8,504 nucleotides of DNA. Origin: Anaerolineales bacterium. GTDB lineage: Bacteria > Chloroflexota > Anaerolineae > Anaerolineales > E44-bin32. Both the position numbers and the translations under genes were made by a program. Position 1 is the stretch's first letter; each line of letters opens with the position of its first letter. The stretch lies in assembly GCA_030673085.1 (NCBI GenBank), contig DAOVFE010000057.1, positions 1 through 8,504 of the forward strand, given 5' to 3'. Below are positions 1 through 6,966 of the stretch, piece by piece. The notes under the pieces are model-generated. The model had not been told where the DNA came from. It was given only the letters and a program-made list of their open reading frames with translations, and searched no databases.

Positions 1-99
1 GTGCCAACGGATACGCCGGTACCACCGGCAACTGACACGCCCTTGCCAACGGATACGCCGGCTCCATCGCCGACAACTACGACAGATCCAGGCGATTAA
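1..99 (+). CDS. C-terminal end of a Pro/Thr-rich, probably exported protein (5' end outside window)
   Basis: Frame 1 is open from the first base to a TAA at 97-99 and encodes 32 residues made almost only of Pro, Thr, Asp, Ala, Val and Ser, with two PTDTP units. Low-complexity tails of this kind are common as linkers or wall-proximal stalks in surface proteins of Chloroflexota and some Gram-positive bacteria. The gene's start and main domain lie upstream, so no function can be assigned. A strong terminator begins 14 bases after the stop, which fits this being a true gene end. The second exported protein of the window (5001-6110) has a similar T-P tract. Confidence 0.75.
   Translation: MPTDTPVPPATDTPLPTDTPAPSPTTTTDPGD
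4..60 (+). repeat. 15-bp direct repeat within the Pro/Thr tail
   Basis: CCAACGGATACGCCG occurs exactly at 4-18 and 46-60, a 42-base (14-codon) period, encoding PTDTP each time. It shows that the low-complexity tail grew by in-frame duplication. Confidence 0.8.
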
Positions 100-112
100 T
101 CAGATTGCGGAT

Positions 113-151
113 AAAAGGGCTGATCCAAAAAAAGGATCAGCCCTTTTTTTT
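113..151 (+). terminator. Strong intrinsic terminator
   Basis: A perfect 14-bp stem (113-126 pairing with 134-147, core GGGCTGATCC/GGATCAGCCC) closes a 7-base all-A loop and runs into eight T (144-151). It lies 14 bases after the stop of the first gene. The stem is flanked by A on its left side, so it may also stop transcripts from the minus strand, though with a shorter T tract. Confidence 0.93.
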
Positions 152-264
152 CGGCTGGAAGCCTAAAAACTACAATCTCAGTTCGATAGTATGAGTTCAC
201 TAGAAGAAGCAGACACCAGAAGGAAAATACCTATCTCGCATCTGTGCTTATATCAAGGCAGTTA

Positions 265-273
265 TGGTATATT
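265..273 (+). promoter_or_regulatory. Possible extended -10 promoter for the signalling cluster
   Basis: TG-G-TATATT matches an extended -10 element (TG at 265-266, hexamer 268-273). The -35 position (about 245-250, TGCTTA) is poor, as is tolerated for extended -10 promoters. The palindrome TTATCGATAA (272-281) overlaps the -10 end and would be well placed for a repressor. If used, the leader would be roughly 210 bases long. It rests on sequence match alone. Confidence 0.25.
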
Positions 274-329
274 ATCGATAAATAATCATAATCGATTTAT
301 GGATCGGGCGAGTATAAGGGGGCGGAACC

Positions 330-357
330 TTGCAGCAGCCTTTCAGTTGTGTATAGA
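330..357 (+). promoter_or_regulatory. Possible sigma-70-type promoter for the signalling cluster
   Basis: TTGCAG (330-335) and TATAGA (352-357) are separated by 16 bases, in the only intergenic space before the cluster. Both hexamers are imperfect and no start site is known. It is an alternative to the candidate at 265-273. Confidence 0.25.
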
Positions 358-480
358 ATTTGTAAGTTCAAACGGCAATAAGTTTCTGTATGATCTAATT
401 AACACTCAAGCCTACCGATCGCAATATAAAATCGGGAAGGCAGTGGATAGTATTGTAGGGTGCTTGCTTCGTGGGATTGA

Positions 481-486
481 AAGGGG
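481..486 (+). promoter_or_regulatory. Ribosome binding site that decides the diguanylate cyclase start
   Basis: AAGGGG lies 5 bases before ATG 492. The in-frame GTG at 471 has no purine-rich site before it, so 492 is the better start although the longer frame is open. Confidence 0.7.
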
Positions 487-491
487 CCTAT

Positions 492-1439
492 ATGCGGGCC
501 AATAAAGCGCCTGATAAGCAGATTTATGGACGAATATTGATAGCCGAAGATGATTCCGATTTTCGGCAGATGGTTGCACGCGTCTTGGCTCGCATGGGTT
601 TATCAGTCATCGAGGCTGTGGACGGCATTCAGGCCAAGAAGGCGCTGCGCGAGAATTCCTTTGATCTGATAATTGTTGATATGTACATGCCGGGTGCAAC
701 CGGGCTAGAGGTTGTTAAAGACGCTCAGGCGATCGACCCTGATTTGCTAGCGATTGTTCTGACTGCATCGGCAACGTTGCAAAATGCAATCGATGCTCTT
801 CGAGCCGGTGTATTTGAGTATCTTACCAAACCATTTGAGTCAATAGCGGTCTTTAAAATGGCTGTAGACCGGGCTCTCGAGCATCGTAGATTAATCAGAG
901 AAAATAAGCGCCTCTTTGCTGAAGTCCAACGATTAGCCGCAACAGATCCTCTAACCGGTTTATATAATCGATACAAACTCAATGAAACCCTCAAGGCGGA
1001 AAGGAAGCGAGCTGAACGTTATGGACATCCTTTGTCATTGTTGCTGCTAGATTTGGATCATTTTAAAGCAATCAATGATACCTATGGGCACCTGACTGGA
1101 GATAGAGTTCTGCAACAAGCTGGATCCGTTATCCGAAAATGCATTCGTGATATTGATCTGGCGGCTCGCTACGGCGGAGATGAATTCCTAGTCTTAATGC
1201 CAGAAGCAGATTTGAAAATGGCTACCACTGTAGCCGCTCGAATTCACAAGGCGATTGCCGGCATATCTATCCAAGATAATCGGTTATCAGCCAGCATTGG
1301 CGTTGGTCAATGGCTGCCACAATATGAATCTTGTGAGGATTTGCTGAAATCAGTTGATCAAGCACTCTACGCGTCTAAAAGCACTGGCGGAAAGCGAATT
1401 ATTGCCTGCGTGGAAGCGTCGGCAGGAAAAGGCAGATAG
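492..1439 (+). CDS. REC-GGDEF response regulator, diguanylate cyclase
   Basis: Cytosolic response regulator predicted to make c-di-GMP from two GTP when phosphorylated, the same domain order as WspR and PleD-type regulators. In the 315-residue product, REC spans about 14-130 with acidic residues E19/D20/D21, phospho-acceptor D63, T91 and K113. A charged helical linker (about 125-150) leads into GGDEF (about 150-310). The catalytic motif GGDEF is intact at 228-232 and the metal/nucleotide signature LLLDLDHFKAIND (183-196) is complete. RDID (219-222) is the RxxD inhibitory site expected five residues before the motif, so product inhibition should be kept. ATG 492 is chosen for its ribosome binding site; GTG 471 would add 7 residues. 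It is the first gene of the cluster, 59 bases before the sensor kinase, which is its likely phosphate donor. Confidence 0.93.
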   Translation: MRANKAPDKQIYGRILIAEDDSDFRQMVARVLARMGLSVIEAVDGIQAKKALRENSFDLIIVDMYMPGATGLEVVKDAQAIDPDLLAIVLTASATLQNAIDALRAGVFEYLTKPFESIAVFKMAVDRALEHRRLIRENKRLFAEVQRLAATDPLTGLYNRYKLNETLKAERKRAERYGHPLSLLLLDLDHFKAINDTYGHLTGDRVLQQAGSVIRKCIRDIDLAARYGGDEFLVLMPEADLKMATTVAARIHKAIAGISIQDNRLSASIGVGQWLPQYESCEDLLKSVDQALYASKSTGGKRIIACVEASAGKGR

Positions 1440-1498
1440 CGATACACACAGATATCGTCTGAGTCGGTGCTTTCTCTGAATTTGAAGGGCAACTGTTA

Positions 1499-3538
1499 AT
1501 GACCATTCGAGAACCTCCAAGATCGACAATCGCTATGGGGCAAATGGCAGATGAAGCCGATGAATCATATCGTTTGATCGAAGAGATTCGGCGGAATGCT
1601 TGGCGTCATAATAAATCGCCTTCGGGTTTCGGTAGATGGCTAATAAAAGCCAAGATGCTTGTTGCCCGTATCTTGGTTGACCTTATGAGCTTAAAGGTAA
1701 AGCTCATAATTCCTTATGTTCTGCTGACTTTGCTTACAGCAATGGTAGGGACATTTATTGTTACCAGGCTGGTTAGCTCATCAGTGCGAGAGCGATTTAT
1801 AAACCAGCTATATGAATCCAGCCGAGTATGTGCTGACGGTGTTATTCGCCATGAGAAGAGCCACTTGGCTAGCCTTCGTCTGATGGCATATAGCGAGGGT
1901 GTCTCTGAGGCGATTGCCGCTAAAGAGGCGGCTGCGCTTCAAGAACTGCTTTGGCCATTAGCTTTGAATAACAATGTTGCGGTTGTTACAGCGCTTGATA
2001 GCCAAGGCAGGGAAATTATCTCCCTGGCTCAGGATCCAGAAACCGGGCACTACAATACCTATAAAGCCGCCGACTTCTCGCAATTTTCAGTGGTGAAAGA
2101 CATTTTAGAGGGCAGCCTCGATGATGTGGGCGACAAGTTTGCCGGCTTAATCGAGACCCGCTATGGTTCCTATTTATATACCAGCGCTCCGATCTTTGAC
2201 GCTTATGGGAATCGGGTTGGCATCTTGATGGCTGGAACCCGGGTTGGATCACTGCTGGAGGATCTAAAGCTACAAGCCCTGGCTGACATAGTCTTGCTAG
2301 ATTCGAATGGAAATCTAATAGCAACTACATTTGCCGAGCCGCAGGCAGGTTACGATGTATTTAAAATAGATGCAACAGAATTGCCGGGAGAGGGAGACTC
2401 TTTTATCAAAGATTTGAAACTCTATGGACGCAATTATCAAATAGTCTATAGCCCCCTAGAAGTTCGACGGGAGATCATGGGTATTAAAGGCATAGCTCTG
2501 CCCAGTGACTATTTGGTCGATACCGAAACGACCAGTCGAAATACTTTCGCCGGCATTTTTTCGATCGCCACCATAGGTGTAATCATCATCGGATATTTCC
2601 TCTCACAAAGTATTGCCCGTCCAATCATTCGTCTACGCGATGTTTCTCGCTCGATTGCCGAAGGCGACCTGAGCCAACGATCCGGCTTGCAACGAAAGGA
2701 TGAAATTGGCGATCTTGCCGCCGTTTTTGATTTGATGACTTTCCGATTACGCCGGCGTACTGCTCAAGCCGCCAAGCTACATGCTGAGACCGTGCAAAGG
2801 AATAAAGAGCTGGCTGAAATCAATACTCGCCTGCAGGCGACACAACTGCAGTTGACACAGTCTGAAAAATTGGCTGCTGTTGGGCAATTAACCGCCGGTA
2901 TTGTACATGACGTTAAAAATCCATTGGCGGTGATTAAGGGGCTAGCAGAAGAGTTAGAAGATGAAAATAGCCTGGAGGAAGGAACACATCAAACGTTAAA
3001 AACAATACGCGATAGCGCCTCTCGTGCGTCGCGAATCGTGTCTGATTTATTGAAATTCGCTCGTCAATCAGCACCGCAAATGATGCAGCAGGATCTCGTT
3101 AAAGTCGTTCGGGCTTCGATTCGGCTAACTGATTATCTTGCTCGGAAGGGTAATGTGAGGGTTGTTGTCGATTTGCCGTCCAATCCGGTGATGGTTGAGT
3201 ACGATGCGCAGCAGATCGAGCAAGTATTAATTAATTTAATCCAAAATGCAATTCAAGCCATGCCTAATGGCGGTACGCTAGACATCTCTATGCGCTATAC
3301 GGCTAATGCAGCCGCAATAGTTATCCGCGACACCGGGGCTGGGATCTCACCCGATAACATGCGCCGGATTTTTGATCCATTCTTTACTACCAAACCCGAA
3401 GGTGAAGGTACAGGTTTGGGTCTATCGGTAAGCTATGGGATTATAGCCCGGCACCGGGGCCAAATCGATGTTAAAAGCGAGGTTGGCAAAGGAAGCATCT
3501 TTACCATCCTGCTTCCAACTTCGCAGGGCGCTCACTAG
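1499..3538 (+). CDS. Membrane sensor histidine kinase with Cache-like sensor, HAMP, HisKA and HATPase domains
   Basis: Transmembrane histidine kinase of 679 residues. A cytosolic N-terminal extension of about 65 residues precedes TM1 (about 68-90). The extracytoplasmic part (91-349) looks like a double Cache sensor, with paired strand-turn motifs LDSQG (166-170) and LDSNG (267-271) and a PIFDAYGNRVGILMAG segment (231-246). TM2 is about 350-370, HAMP about 371-425 and a coiled coil about 425-455. The DHp H-box GIVHDVKNPL places the phospho-acceptor at H470. The ATPase has an intact N-box (E574, N579, N583), G1 box DTGAGI (611-616), an F box near FDPFF (625-629) and G2 box GTGLGL (637-642). The H-box is NtrB/AtoS-like. 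GAAGGG lies 9 bases before the ATG. It has no REC domain of its own, and is flanked by two REC proteins that are likely partners. The ligand cannot be read from the sequence. Confidence 0.93.
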   Translation: MTIREPPRSTIAMGQMADEADESYRLIEEIRRNAWRHNKSPSGFGRWLIKAKMLVARILVDLMSLKVKLIIPYVLLTLLTAMVGTFIVTRLVSSSVRERFINQLYESSRVCADGVIRHEKSHLASLRLMAYSEGVSEAIAAKEAAALQELLWPLALNNNVAVVTALDSQGREIISLAQDPETGHYNTYKAADFSQFSVVKDILEGSLDDVGDKFAGLIETRYGSYLYTSAPIFDAYGNRVGILMAGTRVGSLLEDLKLQALADIVLLDSNGNLIATTFAEPQAGYDVFKIDATELPGEGDSFIKDLKLYGRNYQIVYSPLEVRREIMGIKGIALPSDYLVDTETTSRNTFAGIFSIATIGVIIIGYFLSQSIARPIIRLRDVSRSIAEGDLSQRSGLQRKDEIGDLAAVFDLMTFRLRRRTAQAAKLHAETVQRNKELAEINTRLQATQLQLTQSEKLAAVGQLTAGIVHDVKNPLAVIKGLAEELEDENSLEEGTHQTLKTIRDSASRASRIVSDLLKFARQSAPQMMQQDLVKVVRASIRLTDYLARKGNVRVVVDLPSNPVMVEYDAQQIEQVLINLIQNAIQAMPNGGTLDISMRYTANAAAIVIRDTGAGISPDNMRRIFDPFFTTKPEGEGTGLGLSVSYGIIARHRGQIDVKSEVGKGSIFTILLPTSQGAH

Positions 3539-3543
3539 GTAGC

Positions 3544-3548
3544 GGAGG
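3544..3548 (+). promoter_or_regulatory. Ribosome binding site supporting a GTG start
   Basis: GGAGG is 9 bases before GTG 3558. That GTG opens directly into the REC domain (KERVLVVDDD), so no upstream ATG is needed. The site lies in the 19-base gap after the kinase, which indicates co-transcription. Confidence 0.75.
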
Positions 3549-3557
3549 TAATAAACA

Positions 3558-4994
3558 GTGAAGGAACGCGTGCTGGTTGTCGATGATGATGAAGGGTTCC
3601 GCAATTTAATGGTTCATCACTTGACCCGGCAGAAATTTCAGGTGGAAAGTGCTAGCGATGGAAATGAAGCTATCCGCGTCTTACGCGCAAATGGCCCCTA
3701 TGCAGTCATGATTACTGATGTGATGATGCCAGGGATGAGCGGACTTGAACTATTGCGATTTGCGCGCAGGCTCGATCCATATTTAGAAGTGATCGTAATC
3801 ACGGCAAGCGGGTCTATGGACGCGGCAATATCGGCTTTGCGCGAAGATGGCGCCTATGATTTGTTGACGAAACCCCTCGAAATCATCGCCGAGCTATCGA
3901 TTGTTGTTGAGCGAGCAATTGCTCATCGCCAGCTACGATTGGATCGCGCATCCCTAAAAGATCGTCTAGTTCGGAAGGCCGAGCGATTAGAAGCTTTAAT
4001 TTCCAGCACAAATGATGCAGTAATTTCGGCTGATGCGAAGGGAAAAATAATTGTTGCCAATCCAGTAGCGACCAAATTGCTGGGAAGAGATAATTTAGTT
4101 GGCCGAGATGTCAATAATGCCTTACCTGAGAGAATTAAGGATATGCTGGGCATATGGATTGCTTCTGGAGCGAAATGGCCAGCCGTGATTTATATGCGCT
4201 GGCCGGCAGATAGGATGCATGCTTTTAAGCTCACTCCTGTATTGGCCGGGAATGATACGTCTGACGGTTGGGTAATGGTCATTGGGGACGTTACGCGTGA
4301 AAAAGACACTAGCACGGATAATAGCCAATTCGTCCAAGAGATCGCGGATAGTATGCAAACCTCAATTCGTAGAATGGTTAATATACTAGCGAAAATGGCC
4401 AGATTTTCCGAATTCAGACAAAGCGCTTTGCGAAGATACCTAGGTCAGCTGGCAATGGGTATTCATCAATTGCAGGATTCAGTTAACCGGCTTCATTATG
4501 TGCCTATCAAAGGAGATAAGGAAAAAGGTCAAGCAGGCCATGCATATTTAGATAGCGCCTTTCAGGTGCAGATAGAATCCTACGTATCCCAATTGCCGAG
4601 CAACGAGGAATCCAATCTTGTATGGAAAATCCCGGATACCTTGCCGGCGATTAATGCTGACCCGAATTTACTTCAGAAGTCTTTTCAATTTCTTCTTGGC
4701 CATATGGCAAAGCATACAGCGAACGGCGACGAAATCTGTCTGGTCGCTTGGGAATCGAACGGCAGGGTGTGGGTCGAATGTTCACGTCCTGTATCGGCTG
4801 TAAGCTCTTTGGCTGAAGATCAAGAGCAAATCCAGCTAGACAAACAGAGCTTTTGGTTAAGGCCGGATTCAGAAGGAATCAAAATAATCGGTAATCTCTT
4901 GAGCGGCCAGGTTTGGGAATATCAAGAGCCTTCAAGGAATGTCTTGGCGATCTGTTTGCCAACCGCAAAAGGGAGTGGGGGAAAACAGGAGTAG
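3558..4994 (+). CDS. REC-PAS response regulator with a degenerate histidine-kinase (pseudokinase) C-terminus
   Basis: A 478-residue cytosolic protein. REC (about 1-120) is complete: D9-D11, acceptor D54, T82, K105. A helical linker leads to a PAS domain (about 143-248) that ends in the usual strand GWVMVIGDVTREK. The rest has histidine-kinase layout but not its catalytic residues. FVQEIADSMQTSI (258-270) lines up with the H-box FVxxxSHExRTPL, with D264 where His should be and S269 for Pro. In the ATPase-like part (about 325-470), LLQKSFQFLLGHMAKHT (371-387) replaces the N-box Asn residues with F378 and H382. The DxGxG box is absent near 407-414 and the GxGLGL box reads SEGIKI (438-443). It is therefore predicted to receive phosphate but neither bind ATP normally nor autophosphorylate. 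It may dimerise with or titrate the neighbouring kinase. The domain reading is firm; the role is inferred. Confidence 0.85.
   Translation: MKERVLVVDDDEGFRNLMVHHLTRQKFQVESASDGNEAIRVLRANGPYAVMITDVMMPGMSGLELLRFARRLDPYLEVIVITASGSMDAAISALREDGAYDLLTKPLEIIAELSIVVERAIAHRQLRLDRASLKDRLVRKAERLEALISSTNDAVISADAKGKIIVANPVATKLLGRDNLVGRDVNNALPERIKDMLGIWIASGAKWPAVIYMRWPADRMHAFKLTPVLAGNDTSDGWVMVIGDVTREKDTSTDNSQFVQEIADSMQTSIRRMVNILAKMARFSEFRQSALRRYLGQLAMGIHQLQDSVNRLHYVPIKGDKEKGQAGHAYLDSAFQVQIESYVSQLPSNEESNLVWKIPDTLPAINADPNLLQKSFQFLLGHMAKHTANGDEICLVAWESNGRVWVECSRPVSAVSSLAEDQEQIQLDKQSFWLRPDSEGIKIIGNLLSGQVWEYQEPSRNVLAICLPTAKGSGGKQE
4987..4991 (+). promoter_or_regulatory. Ribosome binding site overlapping the upstream gene end
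   Basis: AGGAG ends directly before the TAG (4992-4994) of the pseudokinase gene and lies 9 bases before ATG 5001. The site is inside the upstream coding region, so translation of the exported protein is probably coupled to that of the pseudokinase. Confidence 0.7.
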
Positions 4995-5000
4995 GCAACT

Positions 5001-6110
5001 ATGGTGGGCGCGTCGATAAATAAAAGCCCGGAAGGTATGAAGCACAATCATAGCCGAAGCGGAAAGCGCAAGGCTCATGGGGCTATTCGTGAGCTTTCTC
5101 GATGGCTGATTACAATACCATTTGTGTTGGCGATTCTACTCGCCTCCAGTCAACTGGCGCTCATAGGAAAGATAAGCGTAGCGCAAGCGAACACTAATTC
5201 ACTGCTAAAGGCTGATTATGGGTCCTGGGCGCATTTATCGCTCGCGTCGATAGAGCACGGGATTATTGCTGAAATTGGGCGAGATATAATCTATGGAAAT
5301 GCTTCTTCTGAGAATATTCTGGACCCAATTGATGCCACGGGCTCATTTCTTCCGGAGCCATCAGAGACTCAATCTTCGCCGAGCGATATGACAACGGCCA
5401 CCGCGACAGCTTCTGGGGAATATTCTTCCAGCACTCCGGCCTCAACTGCTTCCGAAACGGATGCGGCCGCGCAAACTGCAACTGCCTCGGCAGCCGGGAG
5501 CGTTACTCCAGGTGGGTCTGCGACTATTACCGGAACGGCGGAAATGCCCGTCGCTTCCGAAACCCCAACCATTGCCCCTTCGGCAACATGGACCCAGGCA
5601 GTAACGGACACACCGACACCTGTGCCTTCAAATACACCTGCCCCGACATCAACCCAATCCGGATCTACTTTAATTAGTACGTTCTGGCTGTATGATGATA
5701 CAAGTCCCCATAAATACATGATGTATCAAAGCCAGCCCTCGGGCTCATTTGCACACAAGACCGGCATTTTCTTCTTCTATTCAATTGATTTGCCGAATAA
5801 CGCCCAGCTAAGTTCTGGAACTACGACGGTCCATTTTACAGCCATAAATTCTAGACAGACAGCACACTCGGTTTCAGTAACTTTAAAGTCTGGCTCGAAT
5901 ACACTAGGAAGCGGGAGCATTTCGATTCCCGGATTGACTATAACGCCTACTAATTTCTCATTTAGCTTCTCCACGAGCGCACATATTTTCTCTGGCGGAA
6001 GCAAATCCCTAGTGGCTACTTTCGATTCTTTGCTGGGCGGCGTTCAGGTTATCTGGGATGGCGACTATAGTACGTCACGGATTGTCGTGCCGAAATTGAC
6101 ATCGCCGTAG
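5001..6110 (+). CDS. Exported Ser/Thr/Pro-rich protein with a beta-rich C-terminal domain, function unknown
   Basis: A 369-residue protein. A long basic N-terminus (1-35) precedes a hydrophobic segment (about 36-56). AQA at 61-63 would suit signal peptidase I, so it is either secreted or anchored by an uncleaved helix. Residues 120-222 are low complexity, rich in Ser, Thr, Ala and Pro, ending in a TDTPTPVPS-type tract (202-210), like a stalk or a glycosylated linker. Residues 225-369 alternate short hydrophobic and Ser/Thr stretches, consistent with a beta-sandwich, and end with DGDYSTSRIVVPKL. From memory this closing pattern recalls C-terminal beta domains in chloroflexal surface proteins, but I cannot name a family. 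There are no catalytic motifs and no Cys. It follows the pseudokinase by 6 bases. Its likely place is the cell surface, perhaps as adhesin, matrix component or sensor partner. An in-frame ATG at 5037 is less likely because its spacing to a purine tract is too short. Confidence 0.8.
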   Translation: MVGASINKSPEGMKHNHSRSGKRKAHGAIRELSRWLITIPFVLAILLASSQLALIGKISVAQANTNSLLKADYGSWAHLSLASIEHGIIAEIGRDIIYGNASSENILDPIDATGSFLPEPSETQSSPSDMTTATATASGEYSSSTPASTASETDAAAQTATASAAGSVTPGGSATITGTAEMPVASETPTIAPSATWTQAVTDTPTPVPSNTPAPTSTQSGSTLISTFWLYDDTSPHKYMMYQSQPSGSFAHKTGIFFFYSIDLPNNAQLSSGTTTVHFTAINSRQTAHSVSVTLKSGSNTLGSGSISIPGLTITPTNFSFSFSTSAHIFSGGSKSLVATFDSLLGGVQVIWDGDYSTSRIVVPKLTSP

Positions 6111-6167
6111 CTTAGACTTATTCATCAACGCCAATAGTATCTTGCCTGCATACAGATTCAGATGTTA

Positions 6168-6203
6168 GAGCGTCATCTAAAGCCATCAGGTGACGCTCAT
6201 TTT
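6168..6203 (+). terminator. Probable intrinsic terminator of the four-gene cluster
   Basis: GAGCGTCATC (6168-6177) pairs with GGTGACGCTC (6189-6198) as a 10-bp stem with one G-U pair and an 11-base loop, followed by TTTT at 6200-6203. It starts 58 bases after the last stop of the cluster. The short T run makes it weaker than the terminator at 113-151. Confidence 0.65.
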
Positions 6204-6398
6204 CTCATTGGAAACGAGATGATTGCTAAGGAAAAGGGATCATTCGTCGATCTTCAGCGCTGCTATTATGAATTTGGGCCGAAAAGTGTGAGATGATTAT
6301 GTGAGAGTGGTTTTTTCAGTTGGATAGCTATAACATAGTCTATCGGCTGTGGCAGCCGCCGGATAAGATGGAATTGATTGTAATTAATTTACATATCT

Positions 6399-6450
6399 CG
6401 CTTTGCTCTTGCTGTAAAATTCAATTAAAGATTTCTCAAAGAGCAAAGCG
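6399..6450 (+). repeat. Perfect 12-bp inverted repeat with 28-base spacer
   Basis: CGCTTTGCTCTT (6399-6410) and AAGAGCAAAGCG (6439-6450) are exact reverse complements around an AT-rich 28-base spacer. There is no T run on either side, so it is not a standard terminator. It could be a transcript hairpin, a regulator's paired sites or the remnant of a small mobile element. I do not recognise it. Confidence 0.75.
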
Positions 6451-6616
6451 GCCATATAATTATCATTTAGAATGGAACTGGGCAAGAATCGTTTCTGGTT
6501 TCGCCGGCGGCTGTAGAATGCCAAATTATTGATATCCAGGTCAAGCGAAAGTCTATATTATTTGTTCGGCCGTAGGATTACCGGTAGATCTAATAAGGGC
6601 AATGAAGGCAAGCGGC

Positions 6617-6648
6617 GAAGCCGATAGGCTTCACAGTCGAATTGACTG
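6617..6648 (+). other. Two adjacent small hairpins upstream of the structured element
   Basis: GAAGCC-GATA-GGCTTC (6617-6632) is followed after one base by CAGTC-GAATT-GACTG (6634-6648). Both stems are perfect, of 6 and 5 bp. They occupy a position relative to copy 1 of the structured element similar to that of the tandem hairpins 8325-8359 relative to copy 2, so they may belong to the same transcript. Confidence 0.4.
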
Positions 6649-6747
6649 AACGGGATTTTCCAAGAAGGCCGGAGTTGAGATGTTTGCTCGCTGAACTAGA
6701 ATCGCCATTAGCTCGCTTAGGGGATGAATAGGCTGGCCCAGCAATAA

Positions 6748-6837
6748 ACAAAATCCATACCTTTAAGGGGCCGAATTCTGTAATGGGGGATGTTCCTAAA
6801 GGACATCCCTAAAGGAATTCTGAGGATTTTGTCATTT
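6748..6837 (+). repeat. Structured repeat element, copy 1 (candidate non-coding RNA or leader)
   Basis: Three nested stems can be drawn. P1 pairs ACAAAATCC (6748-6756) with GGATTTTGT (6824-6832). P2 pairs GAATTC (6773-6778) with GAATTC (6815-6820). P3 pairs 6787-6795 with 6801-6809 around a CTAAA loop, with T6794-G6802 as a wobble. A 3-bp hairpin CCT-TTA-AGG (6760-6768) may sit between P1 and P2. The last 56 bases (6782-6837) match 8449-8504 at 53 positions, and the three differences all keep pairing. The element ends 129 bases before the ATG of the next gene on the same strand, so a 5' leader role is possible. A small non-autonomous mobile repeat is the main alternative. Confidence 0.75.
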
Positions 6838-6955
6838 ACTGAAATATGGCTGGCAAAGAACTGGCAAATAAGGGTTAATCAGTTCATCCGTAATCGTAAC
6901 TATGTAGATTGTCGACTTGATGAGAGAACATAAAGAAATGTACGCTAAAAAAGAT

Positions 6956-6960
6956 AGGAG
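6956..6960 (+). promoter_or_regulatory. Ribosome binding site of the last REC-PAS gene
   Basis: AGGAG is 6 bases before ATG 6967 and 9 bases before the adjacent ATG 6970. Either could start translation; the difference is one Met. Confidence 0.75.
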
Positions 6961-6966
6961 ATTTGG

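Larger units (their letters stand above)
152..491 (+). other. Gene-free leader upstream of the signalling cluster
   Basis: These 340 bases separate the terminator from the first signalling gene. An open frame at 191-505 has no ribosome binding site, overlaps the next gene and resembles no family I know, so I treat the stretch as non-coding. It is AT-rich around 262-300, where a 10-base palindrome TTATCGATAA (272-281) and a second ATCGAT (291-296) lie 17 bases apart and could be protein-binding sites. Two weak promoter candidates are listed separately. I see no c-di-GMP riboswitch. Confidence 0.5.
6111..6966 (+). other. Long gene-free stretch with terminator, inverted repeat and structured element
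   Basis: No convincing gene is present in these 856 bases. A 70-codon frame at 6320-6532 starts with TTG, has no good ribosome binding site and covers an inverted repeat, so it is not called. In order the stretch holds a hairpin terminator (6168-6203), a 12-bp inverted repeat (6399-6450), two small hairpins (6617-6648), a GGGGATGAAT box (6720-6729) shared with the downstream stretch, and copy 1 of a conserved structured element (6748-6837). The remaining 129 bases lead into the last gene and should contain its promoter; TTGTCG (6909-6914) with TAAAGA (6931-6936) is the best but weak match. Confidence 0.6.

Noticed and set aside
471..491. GTG 471 as an alternative start of the diguanylate cyclase
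   Set aside because: No purine-rich site precedes it, whereas ATG 492 has AAGGGG at good spacing; the REC domain is complete from 492.
152..491. A c-di-GMP riboswitch before the diguanylate cyclase
   Set aside because: I looked for the conserved GEMM-type core and its two paired helices and did not find them here or in the downstream gene-free stretches.
191..505. A 104-codon frame before the diguanylate cyclase
   Set aside because: It has no ribosome binding site, overlaps the next gene in another frame, and its composition resembles no known family.
5369..5719. A 116-codon minus-strand frame inside the exported protein gene
   Set aside because: It is the complement of the low-complexity Ser/Thr/Ala region, where stop codons are rare on the other strand by composition.
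6320..6532. A 70-codon frame starting with TTG
   Set aside because: It lacks a good ribosome binding site, crosses the 12-bp inverted repeat and has no recognisable domain.
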